64,000 nucleotides of DNA from Zarea fungicola (GCA_900169235.1 FWCC01000221.1:49973-113972), one strand, 5' to 3'. Shown: positions 48,631 to 61,235, numbered from the stretch's first letter. Numbers and translations: made by a program. The notes: generated by a model not told the origin, from the sequence alone.

Positions 48631-50597
48631 GAGAGTGAGGCCTCGAAACGCTACTTTCTAGATGCAGACCGCTGTGGTTTGAAGGATACACAAAAAAAAT
48701 AGGTGATGGGCTTATTCCGGTGGATGGTTTGTTCGTTTTTGATTTCAGTTTTTTACCCGCGCATTTGAGCAAGGTGCCACGCCAATTTTTCAACGACAAA
48801 TCATTTCATCTACAATGTATAAATCGGGGGCCATCTATCCTGCTATTTCTTTCACTTCCTCTTTGCATTGCAAAACACAGCGAAGTTCACACGCATGTTG
48901 GCGGCCTGCTCCCAACCAGGTGGCGCCGACATATCACGATCTACTATTAATTCAGTCTATTTCAATACCATCCGTCGTCATACAATCGTTTCGTACACTT
49001 GTTTCATTTTAAAAGCGCGCAGTCGCAATTTTAGTTTATTTAATTATTGTCACTCCAACATGGGACAGGTTTTTTTTTACAGAAGGATCTTTGCCTTGGT
49101 TTTATGTGGCCAATGAGGTCCCTGCAACTGGGTAGATCACATATGTATGGAGTGCTTAAAGGAATTGAACATGACCCACAGCAACAAGTGGACAGATAAT
49201 TTCTGCATCGATGTATTATTAGAAATAACTACTGGCATGTACTTGTACCTGACACTTCTTTGTTCTTCTCTGGCTCCATCGTCTCGTTGTCCGGACAATG
49301 CGCCAGGCTCTTCTTTCTCCAGTAAGCAGTAGCCACGAATGAACAGGGTTTAAAATGATTGCAGCTGATACCTCGCAAATAATTACCATCTCCATGGGTA
49401 GCATACTAATTATTATAACCCGACAGCAAACTCCAGCAGTACAAAACATGTCTCGAAGGAGCAGCCTGCCATTCCTGTTTAAGTGGTTGCGTATAAGAAC
49501 TCCATTTTTAGATTGCCATTGGCCAATGACATCACCCTCGACGCTTGGGCAGCCTGTAGCAACGTTTGCACCTGCTTACAGCGCCAGCTCCATAAATTGC
49601 CGTGCCAATCAAAGGTTTAGAAACGCGTCGGGCACACGGAATCAGCGCGTCTTCACGCGTTCTCGGTAATTTGTTTCAAAGCTCCTTCGACTTACGTGTG
49701 CCACCACGCGTTGGAGCTGAACCACTTGAAATGGGAAACATCAGTCGATAAGCATGTACCAGAATCAAGACTTACAGAGTGGCGCAAGATTAAAAATTTG
49801 CACGAATCAATAGTCGGGTTACTCAATGCATCCATCATTGGTTCTCAAGTTTCTCGCAAATATTGGGCGTTGGGACTTAAAGTGCTTGCGGGCAGCTTGC
49901 GGGCACTCATGTGTAGCTTTGCGGGGCGAACCTTAAGGGACAGCCATCAACGGCCTCTCTCGCCTAGTTAATACGGGGGGGTGAGCTCTGGAAAACATAT
50001 ATGAATCATGGGGAGAATATACGCCTGGGTCACACAGTGCAGTTCCATTGAGTAAATAGTGTATTAGACTAAATCATTTCGTTTTGACCCTGACTACTTG
50101 TTCCGTATCCTATCATGCACTCAAAAGAGAGTGAGGAAACCCTCAATCTTCTGACCCAATGGTCCTAGTCACCCTTTGTACTGTGTACTGCGTAGGTGGG
50201 TAGGCCGTTAACCAACAAACTCCGAAATGCTTTGACAAACCAGAAACAAAGAAAATAACCTTAAGCAGTGAGATGATTTCCAAACAATACATTGTCGCAT
50301 TCTGTTTTCGCCTGCTCCCAGTTCTGATAAGGACAAAATGAGACTTCCGATGATGCTTCTCCAAAGGAATGAAAAGAAAAGAAAATAGACACCAACCCAG
50401 CTGGCGAACCGTCGCCGCACTTCTCTCCGTAGAAATCCATTTGCAGGAATGATGAATCAATCAGAGAGCGGTCAGACACTTGAAAAGACACTAAAATCAA
50501 TAAGGAGCATGGAGATGCATAGTCGCAGTTTGTACGGTCGTGGTATCATGTACAAAATAAGAGAAAAATCAGTCACCGTCGAACACACGACGACCAG
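48631..50597. other. Intergenic between convergent genes
   Basis: Nearly 2 kb without supported genes; short ORFs only. AT-rich stretches at 48950-49080 and 50250-50580 probably hold transcript ends. Confidence 0.5.
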
Positions 50598-51786
50598 TTA
50601 TGCAATAGGGTCGTCGAATGTCAGCCGCCTCCGAGTAACACTCATGGGTGTGCGGGCCGTGCTCGCGGGACCAGGGGTTCGCCATTGCTTCTGCGCTGGG
50701 CTTGGTGTAATGTTCACAAAGTCAGCAAAGTCAAACCCTTGCCCGGGTGTATTAGGGAAGATGTTGCCGCCGCCAGGCGTCATCATCATGGATGATGGGA
50801 GATCCAACTTGTTGGTTTTGGGAGGGGGTGTAGTTGGCCGCTCCATGCGTCCTCTACTTGACTTGACAGCTGGCGATGGGGACGCAGCGAGGTAAAGAAG
50901 CAAGTCTGCACCTTCTTCACCAGTCTTGCCTTTGGCGGCAGGGCTACCATTACCTTTTCGCCTGTTGGAGAGGGAACGGGTTTGCATGGGTGGAGTTCGT
51001 GGCGGTGACGATCTGAGGTTGTTTAAGCTGAACGAATGGGCCGGCAAAAGGTCCTCGTCATCATCGGAAGCAGCGGCAAAGTTGGGCGAAGCAAGTTCAT
51101 TGGTCATGCGGCGTTGGCGGAAGAAAGATACATCAGGACCAGCCGAAGTAGTAAAGTGTTGTTGTCTACGGGCTTTGATGGGCGACGACTGCGCCAACTG
51201 GTGTGCATCCTTCCAGGAGTTGTAGCCGCCTGAAACAGACTTGTGAAGTGTAGGTGAGCCACGGAAGCGCTTGCTCGGACTGGACGATCCATGGTCAAAG
51301 GATGCAATATATGTGCGCTTTCGGTGACCCGAGCTTCCGTTGCTGGACCCGACGGCATCCGAGAAGAGAGGCGCCTTAAGAGGCGAGCTCATAAGCGTTT
51401 TCGACGGGTATGGCAGGTCGGAGGCGCTGGAAGAGGAGTCAGAGAGTACATCGCCTTCGTAAAGCTTCTTGCGACGAATCTCTTCCTCCATTTTAGGCTC
51501 GAGAGTGTCGAGAGTCAAGTCTTCCCAGCCATGCTTAGTTTTGAACTGGGCGAGTGCGAGGCGGTTCTGTAAATGACGAGCAATCTATACGGTGAGAGAA
51601 GCCATGTCAGTATACTATCCTGCTTGTATCGTTGTTGTGATATGGTTGGGGGCATGTTGCGCCGTGGTGGTAAGCAGGCAAGCGAATCTCGCATCTCTCC
51701 CTCCCTTCACTCACCTTGCTAACTTCTGCCCTCTTCAAAACTGAGTCCACAACCTCCTCAGGCTGCTTTTTCCACGGTGATGACAT
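50598..51786 (-). CDS. WHI5/NRM1-like G1/S transcription repressor (putative)
   Basis: Two minus-strand exons, 51786-51715 and 51584-50598, encode 352 aa. Exon 1 encodes MSSPWKKQPEEVVDSVLKRA. After a 130-bp GTGAGT...TATAG intron comes IARHLQNRLALAQFKTKHGW, a short helix resembling the WHI5/NRM1 domain. The rest is disordered and crowded with Ser-Pro and Thr-Pro sites (SSPLKAP, SSPPRTPP, TTPPPKTN, TPSPAQK), as expected for a CDK target. A conserved-looking ADLLLYLAASPSPA segment may be the SBF/MBF-binding (GTB-type) motif, and GFDFADFVNITPSP follows it. Such proteins bind the G1/S transcription factors and are released on CDK phosphorylation. The family call rests on short motifs and is moderate. 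Met at 51813 would add nine residues. Confidence 0.55.
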
Positions 51787-52164
51787 TATTGAATACTTCA
51801 GTTCAGTAGTCAATCCTTTTTGACTATCAAGTTGAATTATGAGAATGATTGCGAGTCAGTGGTGTAGGGGCTGACTGTGCTCAATGTAAATGGGGGAGTG
51901 AAGGGAAAGGAAGTGCAAAAGTGGTGCATTCAGCCCCAGAACGAGGGAGGAAAGAGGAGGAGTGGGTGGTTAGTGGGCTGGTTGGCTGGTTGGCTGGAAG
52001 AAAAGCCTAATAAGACAGCCGGCCCAGCTTGCGGGAGCCGGGGTAAATTCGGCGCCTACCACCAGTGCACTCACTACCTTACTCACTGAACAGAAGCCAT
52101 CAGATTGCACCGGCCTCCCATTCTAGCACCGGCGAAGGGCAGCACCCGGTGAGGTGTCGTACAG

Positions 52165-52292
52165 TGGACTACCTTAGTACCTAGTAGGGTAGCGGCCCAA
52201 CCAAGCGGTTTATTAGCAAGTTGCCTACCTAGGTAGGTAGGCACTTACCTACGTACTTGCGTTATAATGTAGCTTAGTACCTAGGTTGGTAC
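52165..52292. repeat. TACCTAGGTA-type repeat cluster upstream of the WHI5-like gene
   Basis: Overlapping ACCTAGGTAGGTAGG, TTACCTACG and TAGTACCTAG copies about 380-510 bp upstream of the WHI5-like start, the same motif family as elsewhere in the window. Confidence 0.6.
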
Positions 52293-54067
52293 TATGGAAC
52301 AAAGGAAGACAAAAGCAATCAAATTGAGAACTAAGAGGAAGTTCTTGTTATTCATCCAGATCCACCAGATCGTTGCAAAGCACTGCGGTGACGACGGGTT
52401 ACCTGATTTTTCCTGTTTTCTTTGTCCTGCTTCTACGCAGTTCCAAGAGAATTGTACGTGTACTGCAATGTAGCTACATGCTATGCGACCACAGCTACAC
52501 TGGAAATGAAACAAAGTGCCTGTTGGCGTTTTTGGTCTTTCTTCCCAGTAATACCTCAATACCATTGGCCTTACACAAAACTCACCCAGCACGCACATGC
52601 TGGGTTAGCTAAAAGCAAACCAGTGGCGCATGGCAGTCAGCACAACAACCAACATGGAGGAAGATCTTGGTAAATTTTCTTCACTGTCGTCTTGATTCCG
52701 CCGGTATGAATATCGGTGGAGTCGCTGGTAGTCGCCGGTGCTCGGTGCTCTTTTTCCAATTGCCTCTCATTTTAGCCTAGTTGCCTCGATTCGTTTACCG
52801 CGATCAGTTGGCATGATTGATGATGGTCCAGATGCTCCGTTGCGCACTACAAATGGGCGGCATTCCTTCGCCAGGAACCCAGCGTTGCAGCAATTCACTG
52901 CTTACATCACCATAGTATTTATTGCGTGGGTTGCAACAGGTCTCCCCTCCATCTTTTCACACTAAGTGGATTAAATCTCTCCACCCCCAACTGGCACCTT
53001 CGCCACCAGCTGGTTTGCAACTGTCGAGGTCCCCGCCGGCGTAGTCCAGCCAACGCTGATAGTATATGATGGCGTACCTTGTTAATGACCTATAATAGCG
53101 ACGTACGTATTTGCTCCGTTAGTGCTTTAAGAGTAAGCATAGCATGGCTCTATTATTTCAACTGCAGCGTATCCTCGTCTTTATTTATATTTCTTCGGTT
53201 TTATTCTCTTCTAGCTGGTCTGCGCGCTAGAGCCCTCCTTCGTTATTCTCTCCCCTAGACACTGTGTTGAGACAACTCCCCAGGAATGTAGTTTGAAAAA
53301 CTCTTGGCTTATACGGAACTATCTGGGTAGCTAGTTTGCTTGCGACTGGTTGATGCGTGTTATCTCATCTGCACTACATAGTTAGCCAACTCTAATGCGC
53401 CTCTTTCTGGTGAGGAACGGCTAATAGAGGATGTCTTGGCGTAATGTCGGCACAAACAATAAATGTACACATTTGTTGAAATAGGTATTACACAAAAAGG
53501 TCCCAAATGCCGCCCAGCCCATGGAGTTCACACGTATGAAGAGAAAATGCGTCAATATCTGTTTGTGTAACGAGTGATCGGGTTGGCATTCGTACTACAG
53601 CTATAAGAAGTAGTTATCCTCTACATCGATGCTCACTCTAGCATTAATATCTAACCTTTTGCTAGAGGGGTGCACCGGAATGAGGACGCTTGCAGTCTGG
53701 CACCACGGTATAGGGTAGTCAAATGTGAGGTTTAATACTGACTATGAAAAAGTGAAAGTGTTACTATAAACTCATACTAGTTAGCAGATACTGGAGAATA
53801 TAATGCCTGCCAATTGGCAATACCTGACCTCTGGTAGCGTACTGGCACATGCCTCCTTAATTGTTAGGATTATTTATCACGAAGGAGCACTGGGCTGCAT
53901 GGCGAGGGTGAGAAGCCTCGCCCGTAGTAATACATGACAAGGCTGTTATGGTAGTTAGTAGCAGTGCAGCTGGAAAAAAAGTTGCCGGGAACTGAGTTAC
54001 GGGTTTAGGTGACTCTGAACAATGTGGCAGTCAGGTCTGTGGGATGCCATAAACAGGGCAGGGTGAG

Positions 54068-54098
54068 GACGATCTCTGCAACAAACATGGAGATCGTC
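54068..54098. repeat. Short hairpin (9-bp arms)
   Basis: GACGATCTC at 54068-54076 is complementary to GAGATCGTC at 54090-54098 across a 13-base loop. Function unknown; could be chance. Confidence 0.4.
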
Positions 54099-56068
54099 GT
54101 CGTGTCAGCGCGATGATAGAAAATCACGCAATAGTTCGGTAACGGATGTAAATTTAAATTTATCTGCTACTCATTGCTCAATATCACAAGGAAACGTGTA
54201 CTTGTCCTGTTATGTACAATGCGCTGCCTTTTCATTGACGAGGCAGCAATCGATGCACAAACAGTAGACAATTACACAGAGTAACCTGTAGTTCGAGAGA
54301 ACTCCATTAGTTATTAGCGAAGCAAGTCAATTTCAGAATGGTAACATGCAAGGAGCACTTATCTGGATCACAATTTCACATTTTACCCTTGGCGATAAGC
54401 CTGCCAAAGTCGGTAGGTTAATTATGATGTCCTCGTGCTCCTCATGGCCGCCCCTTTCTGTGGTGTGGCTAGGGCGAGCAACTACTCAGTGGCAGTGAAA
54501 ACTGTTACTGATAATGTACTATAGCTATTAGACGCTGCTCCAAACATTGCTTGCATGCAAGGCCTGCCAAGCATCAATCCACCACCAACCACCCACCACT
54601 TGCACCTGTCCATTCAGCGGTTAGAGGGCGGAAGCCGTGATATCCGTCGGTGGGGAGAGATGAGATGGCGAGCATCATCTACCTAAATCAAGAGATCAAC
54701 AAAACGCAAAAGGAGATAAAATCAGTAATAAAAACGGATATAAATTACAGTGAAGCAACCATAGATATACATATATACTTTTTTTTTTCTTAATAAGGAA
54801 TTTCAATGCATGGCTGAAAACATGCCGAAAAGACGACTGACGTTTTCGGGCAGCGCTGCATGCGACGTCATCGGCCCGAAGGTTGGCTCTCAAGCCGGAT
54901 GTTTGCGCTTACCAGTATTGGTTTACTGACGATATTATTAGAGCGGAGCAGTCCACTCATATGGAGATGTACCTGGCAATAACACAGGGGGGTTGAGAGT
55001 TAGTTACGCCATAGTCCGGAGTATTTCAGGTACTGTAGCTTGCGAATCTGGCTCCGCTTCACTGGGCTTGGTTTCTCAAGTGCAAGGTAATTGCTACCTC
55101 GAGGTCTCCGGAGACGGCTCACTCAAGGCAGTCCGGAGTACTAGGAAGCAAGTATCTTCTACCCGCCAACAAAGCTAGCTCCGGGTGCAGCTTTGCCACT
55201 TCCAGTAGAAACTTTTTGCCAATAATATTAGTTATGTACATACATTCAGTTATCCCATCTATACCATTCAAGGCCCATACCGTTTATTTAGGCCGATTGC
55301 CTGCTTTCTGTAGTGCATGTCATGCACGTCACGCACGTCACGCCAAGCAGGCCGTCCAGACAGAGCAAGGAAAAAAAAAACGAAGGCGCTCTCCATTGCC
55401 GACGGTTCCTTCCTCTACTACGTTATACCATCGTCACTCGCTCACTTTACCTCTGCCATCTTGCCCCTTTTTCTCGCCAATTGTCCTCGCAGCTGGTCAC
55501 AGCTTTCTTATTGGCTCGGTTTATTTGTGCTGCCCAATCGGTGCGGCATGCTGTAGTTCAGTCGGTTGATCACCACAGTTCCTACTGCGCACCTCCAGAC
55601 GCACATGTTTCTCCCGCGCCATTTGTCTATCCCCAGTTGCTCTCGAGCCGGCGCTCCGACCGCAGCCTCCCGCGGTCGACTGCTCGTCGGGTTCATCACC
55701 AATCGCCAAGAAAGCAGCATCCCTTTCTAAAAATCCACTCGTTTCTACCACGCTCAGCCCAACCAGCCCGCCGTGCGACCTGCTGGTAACTGACCGCACA
55801 TCGATTTTAGCCTGCTGCCAGTTGTAGACTGATCACTTGCTCCGCTGCGTCTTCGCCGCGCATCTGTGGAAAGAGGTTCCTACCAAGGCTGACCTGTCCT
55901 GACCTTCTTTACCGAGAAACCAGTCAATCGCTTGACCATCTATTTTCGTCTCCGTTACTTGACCATCGCCTTGTTTTATCACCTTGATTACCCAGCCGCT
56001 AACTCTGGCGAGCGGCCTCCCGCGGCACTGAGCAGTCTCCTTTAATTCAAAAGCAGCGATTCGTCAAC

Positions 56069-58604
56069 ATGGCACCAAATTTTTTCAAAGAACTGCGTCG
56101 CCGCTCCAGGGCTAGCTTTCGTACCGAAGTGTCCACCGACACATCTAGTGAAGGCGCCGTGAGCCACGGTACTGCGCCATCGAGCGGTTCTGTTACGCCA
56201 CCTTCCATTGCCCACCAATCTGACCCTGCACTGAACCTGCAACTGAAAGAGAACAGCGATCAACCACCATCTCGGCCACCACTGCCTGCCGCTGGAAGTA
56301 ATGGAAGTAGATATAGCACTCACAGCTTGTCGGGCATGTCTGGTCTGGGATCGCCGCGACTGGGACCAAAATCAAATGTTCCTCTTTCAAAATTTGCTCC
56401 GCGCATCCACAATATCAACGAGAACTCGTGGGTAAGTAGATGACTAGATGACGTGCAAGCCGGATGTTATACCGCAGTGCACCTAATACCCAGCGGATAA
56501 ACAGGTCCGTTGTGTGAGAACTCGTGGCTAACAGCCAACGTCCAGGTATACCAAAAAACCATTCTTCTTTACGGCACCACTGGAGACTCTGAAGCGACAT
56601 CTATGGATGGAACGATAACGGTAACCAGGCTTGACGATGAGATTCCACCAATCACCTGGCCTGTCTGTGACTCACACTTCAAAGTATTGGTCTACCTGCA
56701 ACCCGGACCAAACAAGCTGCGCCTTGACTTTTCGAGTCCCAAATTAGCTAACAGCTCGTCATCCAACCCGATTCACTCATCGCGCATAACCATCCACATG
56801 ATTCCTTCAATGGGGGCTCCGCCACTCCAGCTTGCTATAGTCCTCGCCAAAGACTCACCCGAGACATACGGTGCTGCGCCTGCGCGAGTTGAAAGAGAAG
56901 GAAACGGACTGGAAACAGCTATACGAAAATACCGAATGGCTGCATATCTCTGGCAAGCCTTTACTGCTGAACAGATGTGGCGCAATAAAATGGGACGCAG
57001 GACGTTTCGCTTTGAGGAGGAATGGACAACCGGTTCTGCTAATTACCGTGATCGAGAGACCGGCACTATGCGTTCCGAAGCCAAAGTGCATGTCATTCGT
57101 TGTAACAAGACGGTTGCTGAGTTGTGCCAACTCGCCGACTCGCAGGGAACCTCAGGGGTGACCAAGAAACAGGCCATGGACGCTGTTGTAACGGAAGCTG
57201 TGAATACTTATTTCCATTTGCTTCCCGGCCAAGAACACTTTGTGGCCGCCATGCTTCTTGACATCGAGTGGGAACCTGCTTCAGATAATATTGCAAATGC
57301 AGTCACTGACTGCGCTGCTCGAAACTTGAGAGTTGACACTACGACGGTTGCTTTACTTGGCTCACAATACCTGCAAGACTACCCCTCCAGTCTTGAAGAA
57401 GTGGTACCGGCATTCACAGACTGTACCCCAATTGATGCCAACCTTCTACAAACCCCTGGTGTCGAGGCCGGTAGCTCCTGGGAAGCTGCAAACGTTGGCA
57501 TTGGAGCACACTTGCATGAAATCGGTCATCTCTTTGGCTGCCCCTTGCAAGAAAGTGGTATCATGTTGAAGGATTATGTCGTTTTTAGTCGCACATTTGT
57601 TATCCGAGAAGCGTACTCCACAAGAACAAAGACAAAAGGAGGACTGGCTTTGCAAGGTGATGAATGTACCTGGCACCGTCTGGATTGTCTCAGATTCCGC
57701 GCGCACCCTGCCTTCCGTCTTCCCCGTGACCCGCCAGCGAGCTTTGATGCAAGTGTACAGGCATATTCTGTTGAGAATGGCAATCTTTTAGCCGTTGCAT
57801 CATCTGGAATATCCTTTGTGGAAATATATGGTGAAGGAGACGGGGCTTGCCATTCTTGGATGGAATTTCCGATGGATAGCACAACAACCCATCGCCAAAT
57901 AGCGCTCTCCGAGCAAGACATCAGGTCAAGGTTGCCCGAGACGACTAGAAAAGGCCCAGTTCGACTTGTTGTTAAATCACACGGCGGAAAATCGATTGAA
58001 ATTGATAATGTCAAGCAATTTTTCTCTAAGGCGCAAGCAATCAAGATTAAGGGCTCGAAACAGGGATTCCGAAGCTCTCCGATAGGAGCGCCTTTGCCAT
58101 TGGAGACGACACCAGAAGATCTAATCTTTACGTCAGCGCTATTAGACCGAATAATGATCCGAATGACTGTTTATCATGATGCAGCTATTTACGGTCTTGA
58201 GTTTTTTTACGATGATGATACGACACAGTTGTTTGGTAGTCGGGGTGCAAACCTTGGCGGGGATAGCTACGAATTTGGTGAGTAGTTTACATGACTGAAC
58301 TATGGATACGCTGTACTGATGGCTTCAGATTTGCGACGCGGTGAGTACCTAAGTGGGTTTACTGTTAAAGGGGGATCAACGATACATGGTCTCCAGATCT
58401 TGACCAGTCTGGGCCATAAAACACGCATATTTGGCAATCCGTATGGCGGATCAAGGTATGTTCTAACAGCCTGATGGCCAGAATCCATACTAAAATGCAA
58501 CGCCCAGCCACACAATTATCCCCCCACGAGGGTACACAATCTGTGGTGTGTCTGGCACACACGACTCTCAGATTGACACCTTTTCTGCATTTGTCACGCG
58601 GTAG
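56069..58604 (+). CDS. Putative zinc metallopeptidase with C-terminal jacalin-like lectin domain
   Basis: Four exons, 56069-56431, 56546-58277, 58329-58455 and 58508-58604, encode 772 aa. Residues 1-115 are polar and disordered, with a basic RRRSR near the start and no signal peptide. A beta-rich domain starting VYQKTILLYGTTG precedes the peptidase core, whose zinc motif HEIGH is at about 445-449 (AHLHEIGHLFGCP). This matches the fungal putative metallopeptidase family that includes yeast YIL108W (Pfam Metallopep). The C-terminal 140 residues (RIMIRMTVYHDAAIYGLEFFY...SHTIIPPRGYTICGVSG...FSAFVTR) look like a jacalin-related lectin fold, probably binding sugars. Intron 1 (56432-56545) carries a 12-nt copy of the exon end next to its branch site; see findings. 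Substrates are unknown; the protein is likely cytosolic. Confidence 0.82.
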
Positions 58605-59696
58605 TTCCAATCAAAATGAAAACCAATTTACACATGCTGTCTGCATTTAATGGCAGACACAGGGAAGCTTTTCATTATGTAACATGCTGAGATGGTCTGC
58701 CTTGTCTTTTCGGTCTCTCTGTATGGCAGGCAAATAAGCTCGCATACACTCTGCAGTAATAAGGAAAATCGGGTGTAGCAGAGTAATCATAATACTAGCT
58801 GCAGAGGATAATCGTCAGGAGGAGGCTGCTGATTTTAAGCTGTTGAGGTTTCGCTGTTGACCTACCGAGTTGCGTTATACCTCGTAAGTGGTCGTATTTT
58901 ACCCGGACATAGACTTCAACTATAATACACGCTTTAGTCTGGCTAGAAAATTTTATGAAAACAATTTGTTGCAAAGAAACTTGCGCTTGGTTTCGGCAAT
59001 GCGTCAGATGAGTCGGCGACGATTTGTTCCGCACGAGTCTTCCGTTCATGTCATCGACAGGTGAGATGGGGACAATTGCCGGTGAAAGCTATTCAAATCT
59101 TGAAATGTAGATTAGAGAAAGCTAATTGCATTTGGAAGAAAGGGTCCGTGGGTTTGCTGGTTCCCTGAATAACACGCTTTGGGTAGCCTGAAGAGTGGAT
59201 GAATGCTGCCGCATGGCGCAGTTCTAGACCGATAGTTTTCGTTCTAGTTATTGAGTTGTGCTAACTATATTACATAGGGGCTGACGGAGTGTTCTTGATT
59301 AATTCTTGGCGTAGCTGTGGAAGCGAAAGGGGTGACTCGGAAGGGTTCACTTCTGTAAACCAAGACGTTTTGGGAAAACACTGCTTTATGCCTTTCACTT
59401 CGTCACGATCGTTATTTCTGTACAGTTGGGTGGACTCTGCAGTTTAGCTATGCCTGATGATCTTTGTACATTTTTTCTTCTTTTTTTTCTGGCTGATATT
59501 TGTCGTTGACCGCCACTTGTCTGTTTAGCAAAAGGCAACATGAACGAAGAACTTTCCGTCTTCTGCCATGATTGACTAGTTACTATGTACAGGTAGCGTC
59601 CGGAGATACTAGATAACTCAATGTGTCCCTTGCAGAAGAACTCTGGTAATGGTGCCTAATAAAGAACTAGTCAAGAGGAGTGATCTACCTAGGGAT
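58605..59696. other. Intergenic, no gene seen
   Basis: About 1.1 kb of AT-rich sequence after the metallopeptidase. No convincing ORF or element before the insertion at 59.7 kb. Confidence 0.5.
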
Positions 59697-60324
59697 ATAA
59701 TAGCCTCATTTTCCGCGGCCGGCGAGAAATTGTTGTAACAAAGGATGGCAGACGGAGCTGGCCCCCACGGAGCCGGCCCGGGGCACCCATGGGACCGGCC
59801 TAGCCCCACGCCGGATAAGAATAAAGAAACACGGCGACACATCTAACAAAGAAACGACAAAGAACGAGCACAGTGCACTCAGAGTGCGAATAACAGACGG
59901 AATGGACAGCCGCGGGAAGAGCCCGGCAGAAACACGGCCCCGCCCAGCGCGCGGCGCGGGCCCAGGGACCATAGAGACCGAGGGGAGGAAGGAACGGAGA
60001 TAGAGGGGACGAGGAGGAGGAGAAGAAAGTAGGAGACATTTCCTCCAGGGTGTGTGTAGGCGAGGCCTATTACACACAACGGGGCCCGGCACGGAAGAGG
60101 GCCGGGCCCGGGGTGTACAATACAAAAGCCCCTGCCTGGGATGCTCAATAACAAGAGGAGCGCGCCGCTCCCGCATACGTCACAAGTCGCGCCCGACCCG
60201 GAGACGAAGGTAGGAGAGGGGGTTTTCCTCTAGGGACTCTAGTTTTTCCCCCTCTTAGTATAGTATAGAAGTCCTAGATAGGCCTAGCCTAGCTTAGCGT
60301 ATAATAATAATAATAGCCTCATTT
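59697..60324 (+). mobile_element. Probable short non-LTR retroelement insertion with 15-bp duplication
   Basis: The 15-mer ATAATAGCCTCATTT occurs at 59697-59711 and again at 60310-60324, flanking about 600 bp that are far more GC-rich than the surrounding DNA over most of their length. The right end of the insert, just before the second copy, is a simple ATAATAATAATAATA tail. A long target duplication plus a simple-repeat 3' tail is typical of LINE or SINE insertion by target-primed reverse transcription, so the element would read on the plus strand and may be 5'-truncated. No TG...CA ends (LTR) or terminal inverted repeats were seen. Open frames inside are GC-driven and not recognised. Its family is unknown to me. 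Confidence 0.5.
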
Positions 60325-61091
60325 ATATACATGATGCCTGGTTAGGCAGTCAACCTAGGTAGAAGCCATGTACGCATGGCATTGGGTGACTGTGTCCTAA
60401 ACTGCTGTCCAGTCGAGGGGCGAAGCAGTATTAGCAACTGCGGCCTGTAAAACAATAAGTGGCTATCTGTGAAGGGGCATGCGGTCCAGCGGTTCGCTCA
60501 CGTCTTGTCTGGCAGGTCAGGTACTATTGCCATGAGACGAGGGCTTGGGTCGGACTTGGTACATATGTATACAACTTAATAATGGCTTAAGTAAAATGCT
60601 TGTAGAAATTTTGATGGGCCTGGTTAATAGAAGATCCACTGGAAATAAATTACAGGTTCTAGCTCGGTGACGTTTCTGGGTTTTCCACATAACAGCCAAT
60701 GCCGAGCCCCATCCACCGTCCACTCCAAGTTCAAACAGCTCGTCTTCTTAGAGACCGTTAATACTGATTTGTCATGGCGGTATCTTTTCGGGAGAACTGG
60801 ATGAAGATGGAAAGCAATACTACGTTGACCTTGTACAGAATGAGCGCCAGTGTGTAGTTTTGGTAAGTGTCGGATTTAAAATGAATACTTGGCAAGCTCG
60901 AACCGATTAGGAAGGTCTAATCCAGGTAAGAAAATAGTACTTTGTGGGAACTAGCCACTTTGATTTCCTAGGTGTTCTAATGCGTGCACTGGAAGCAGAG
61001 TAACCAGTGCAGTATACAAAGAAGTGGAAAGAAATAAATGGTTACATGTGGAGGAGCTACTTTGTGTCATAGAATATAGTTATTGATCCTC
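60325..61091. other. Intergenic, no gene seen
   Basis: About 770 bp without coding signal between the insertion and the minisatellite. Confidence 0.45.
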
Positions 61092-61235
61092 ATTATTTTT
61101 ATTATTTTTATTATTTTTATTATTTTTGTTATTTTTGTTATTTTTGTTATTTTTGTCATTATTGTCATTATTGTCATTATTGTCATTATTGTCATTATTG
61201 TCATTATTGTCATTATTGTCATTATTGTCATTATT
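61092..61235. repeat. 9-bp minisatellite, 16 units in three variant blocks
   Basis: Sixteen uninterrupted 9-base units: four ATTATTTTT, three GTTATTTTT and nine GTCATTATT. The unit is three codons long, so one frame stays open as a Leu/Ser/Phe repeat, but this is a consequence of the repeat and not evidence of a gene. Confidence 0.9.

Larger units (their letters stand above)
51787..56068. other. 4.3-kb gene-free divergent region
   Basis: No supported gene between the WHI5-like (minus) and metallopeptidase (plus) starts. Contents: a TACC/GGTA repeat cluster at 52165-52292, a small hairpin at 54068-54098, and a C/T-rich leader from about 55380 to 56060. Bases 53000-54700 look like AT-rich non-coding DNA with no recognised transposon. 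Confidence 0.5.

Noticed and set aside
59706..60176. A 156-codon minus-strand ORF in the GC-rich insertion
   Set aside because: Stops are scarce there because of GC content; the product is Pro/Arg/Ser-rich with no domain, and the proposed element reads on the other strand.
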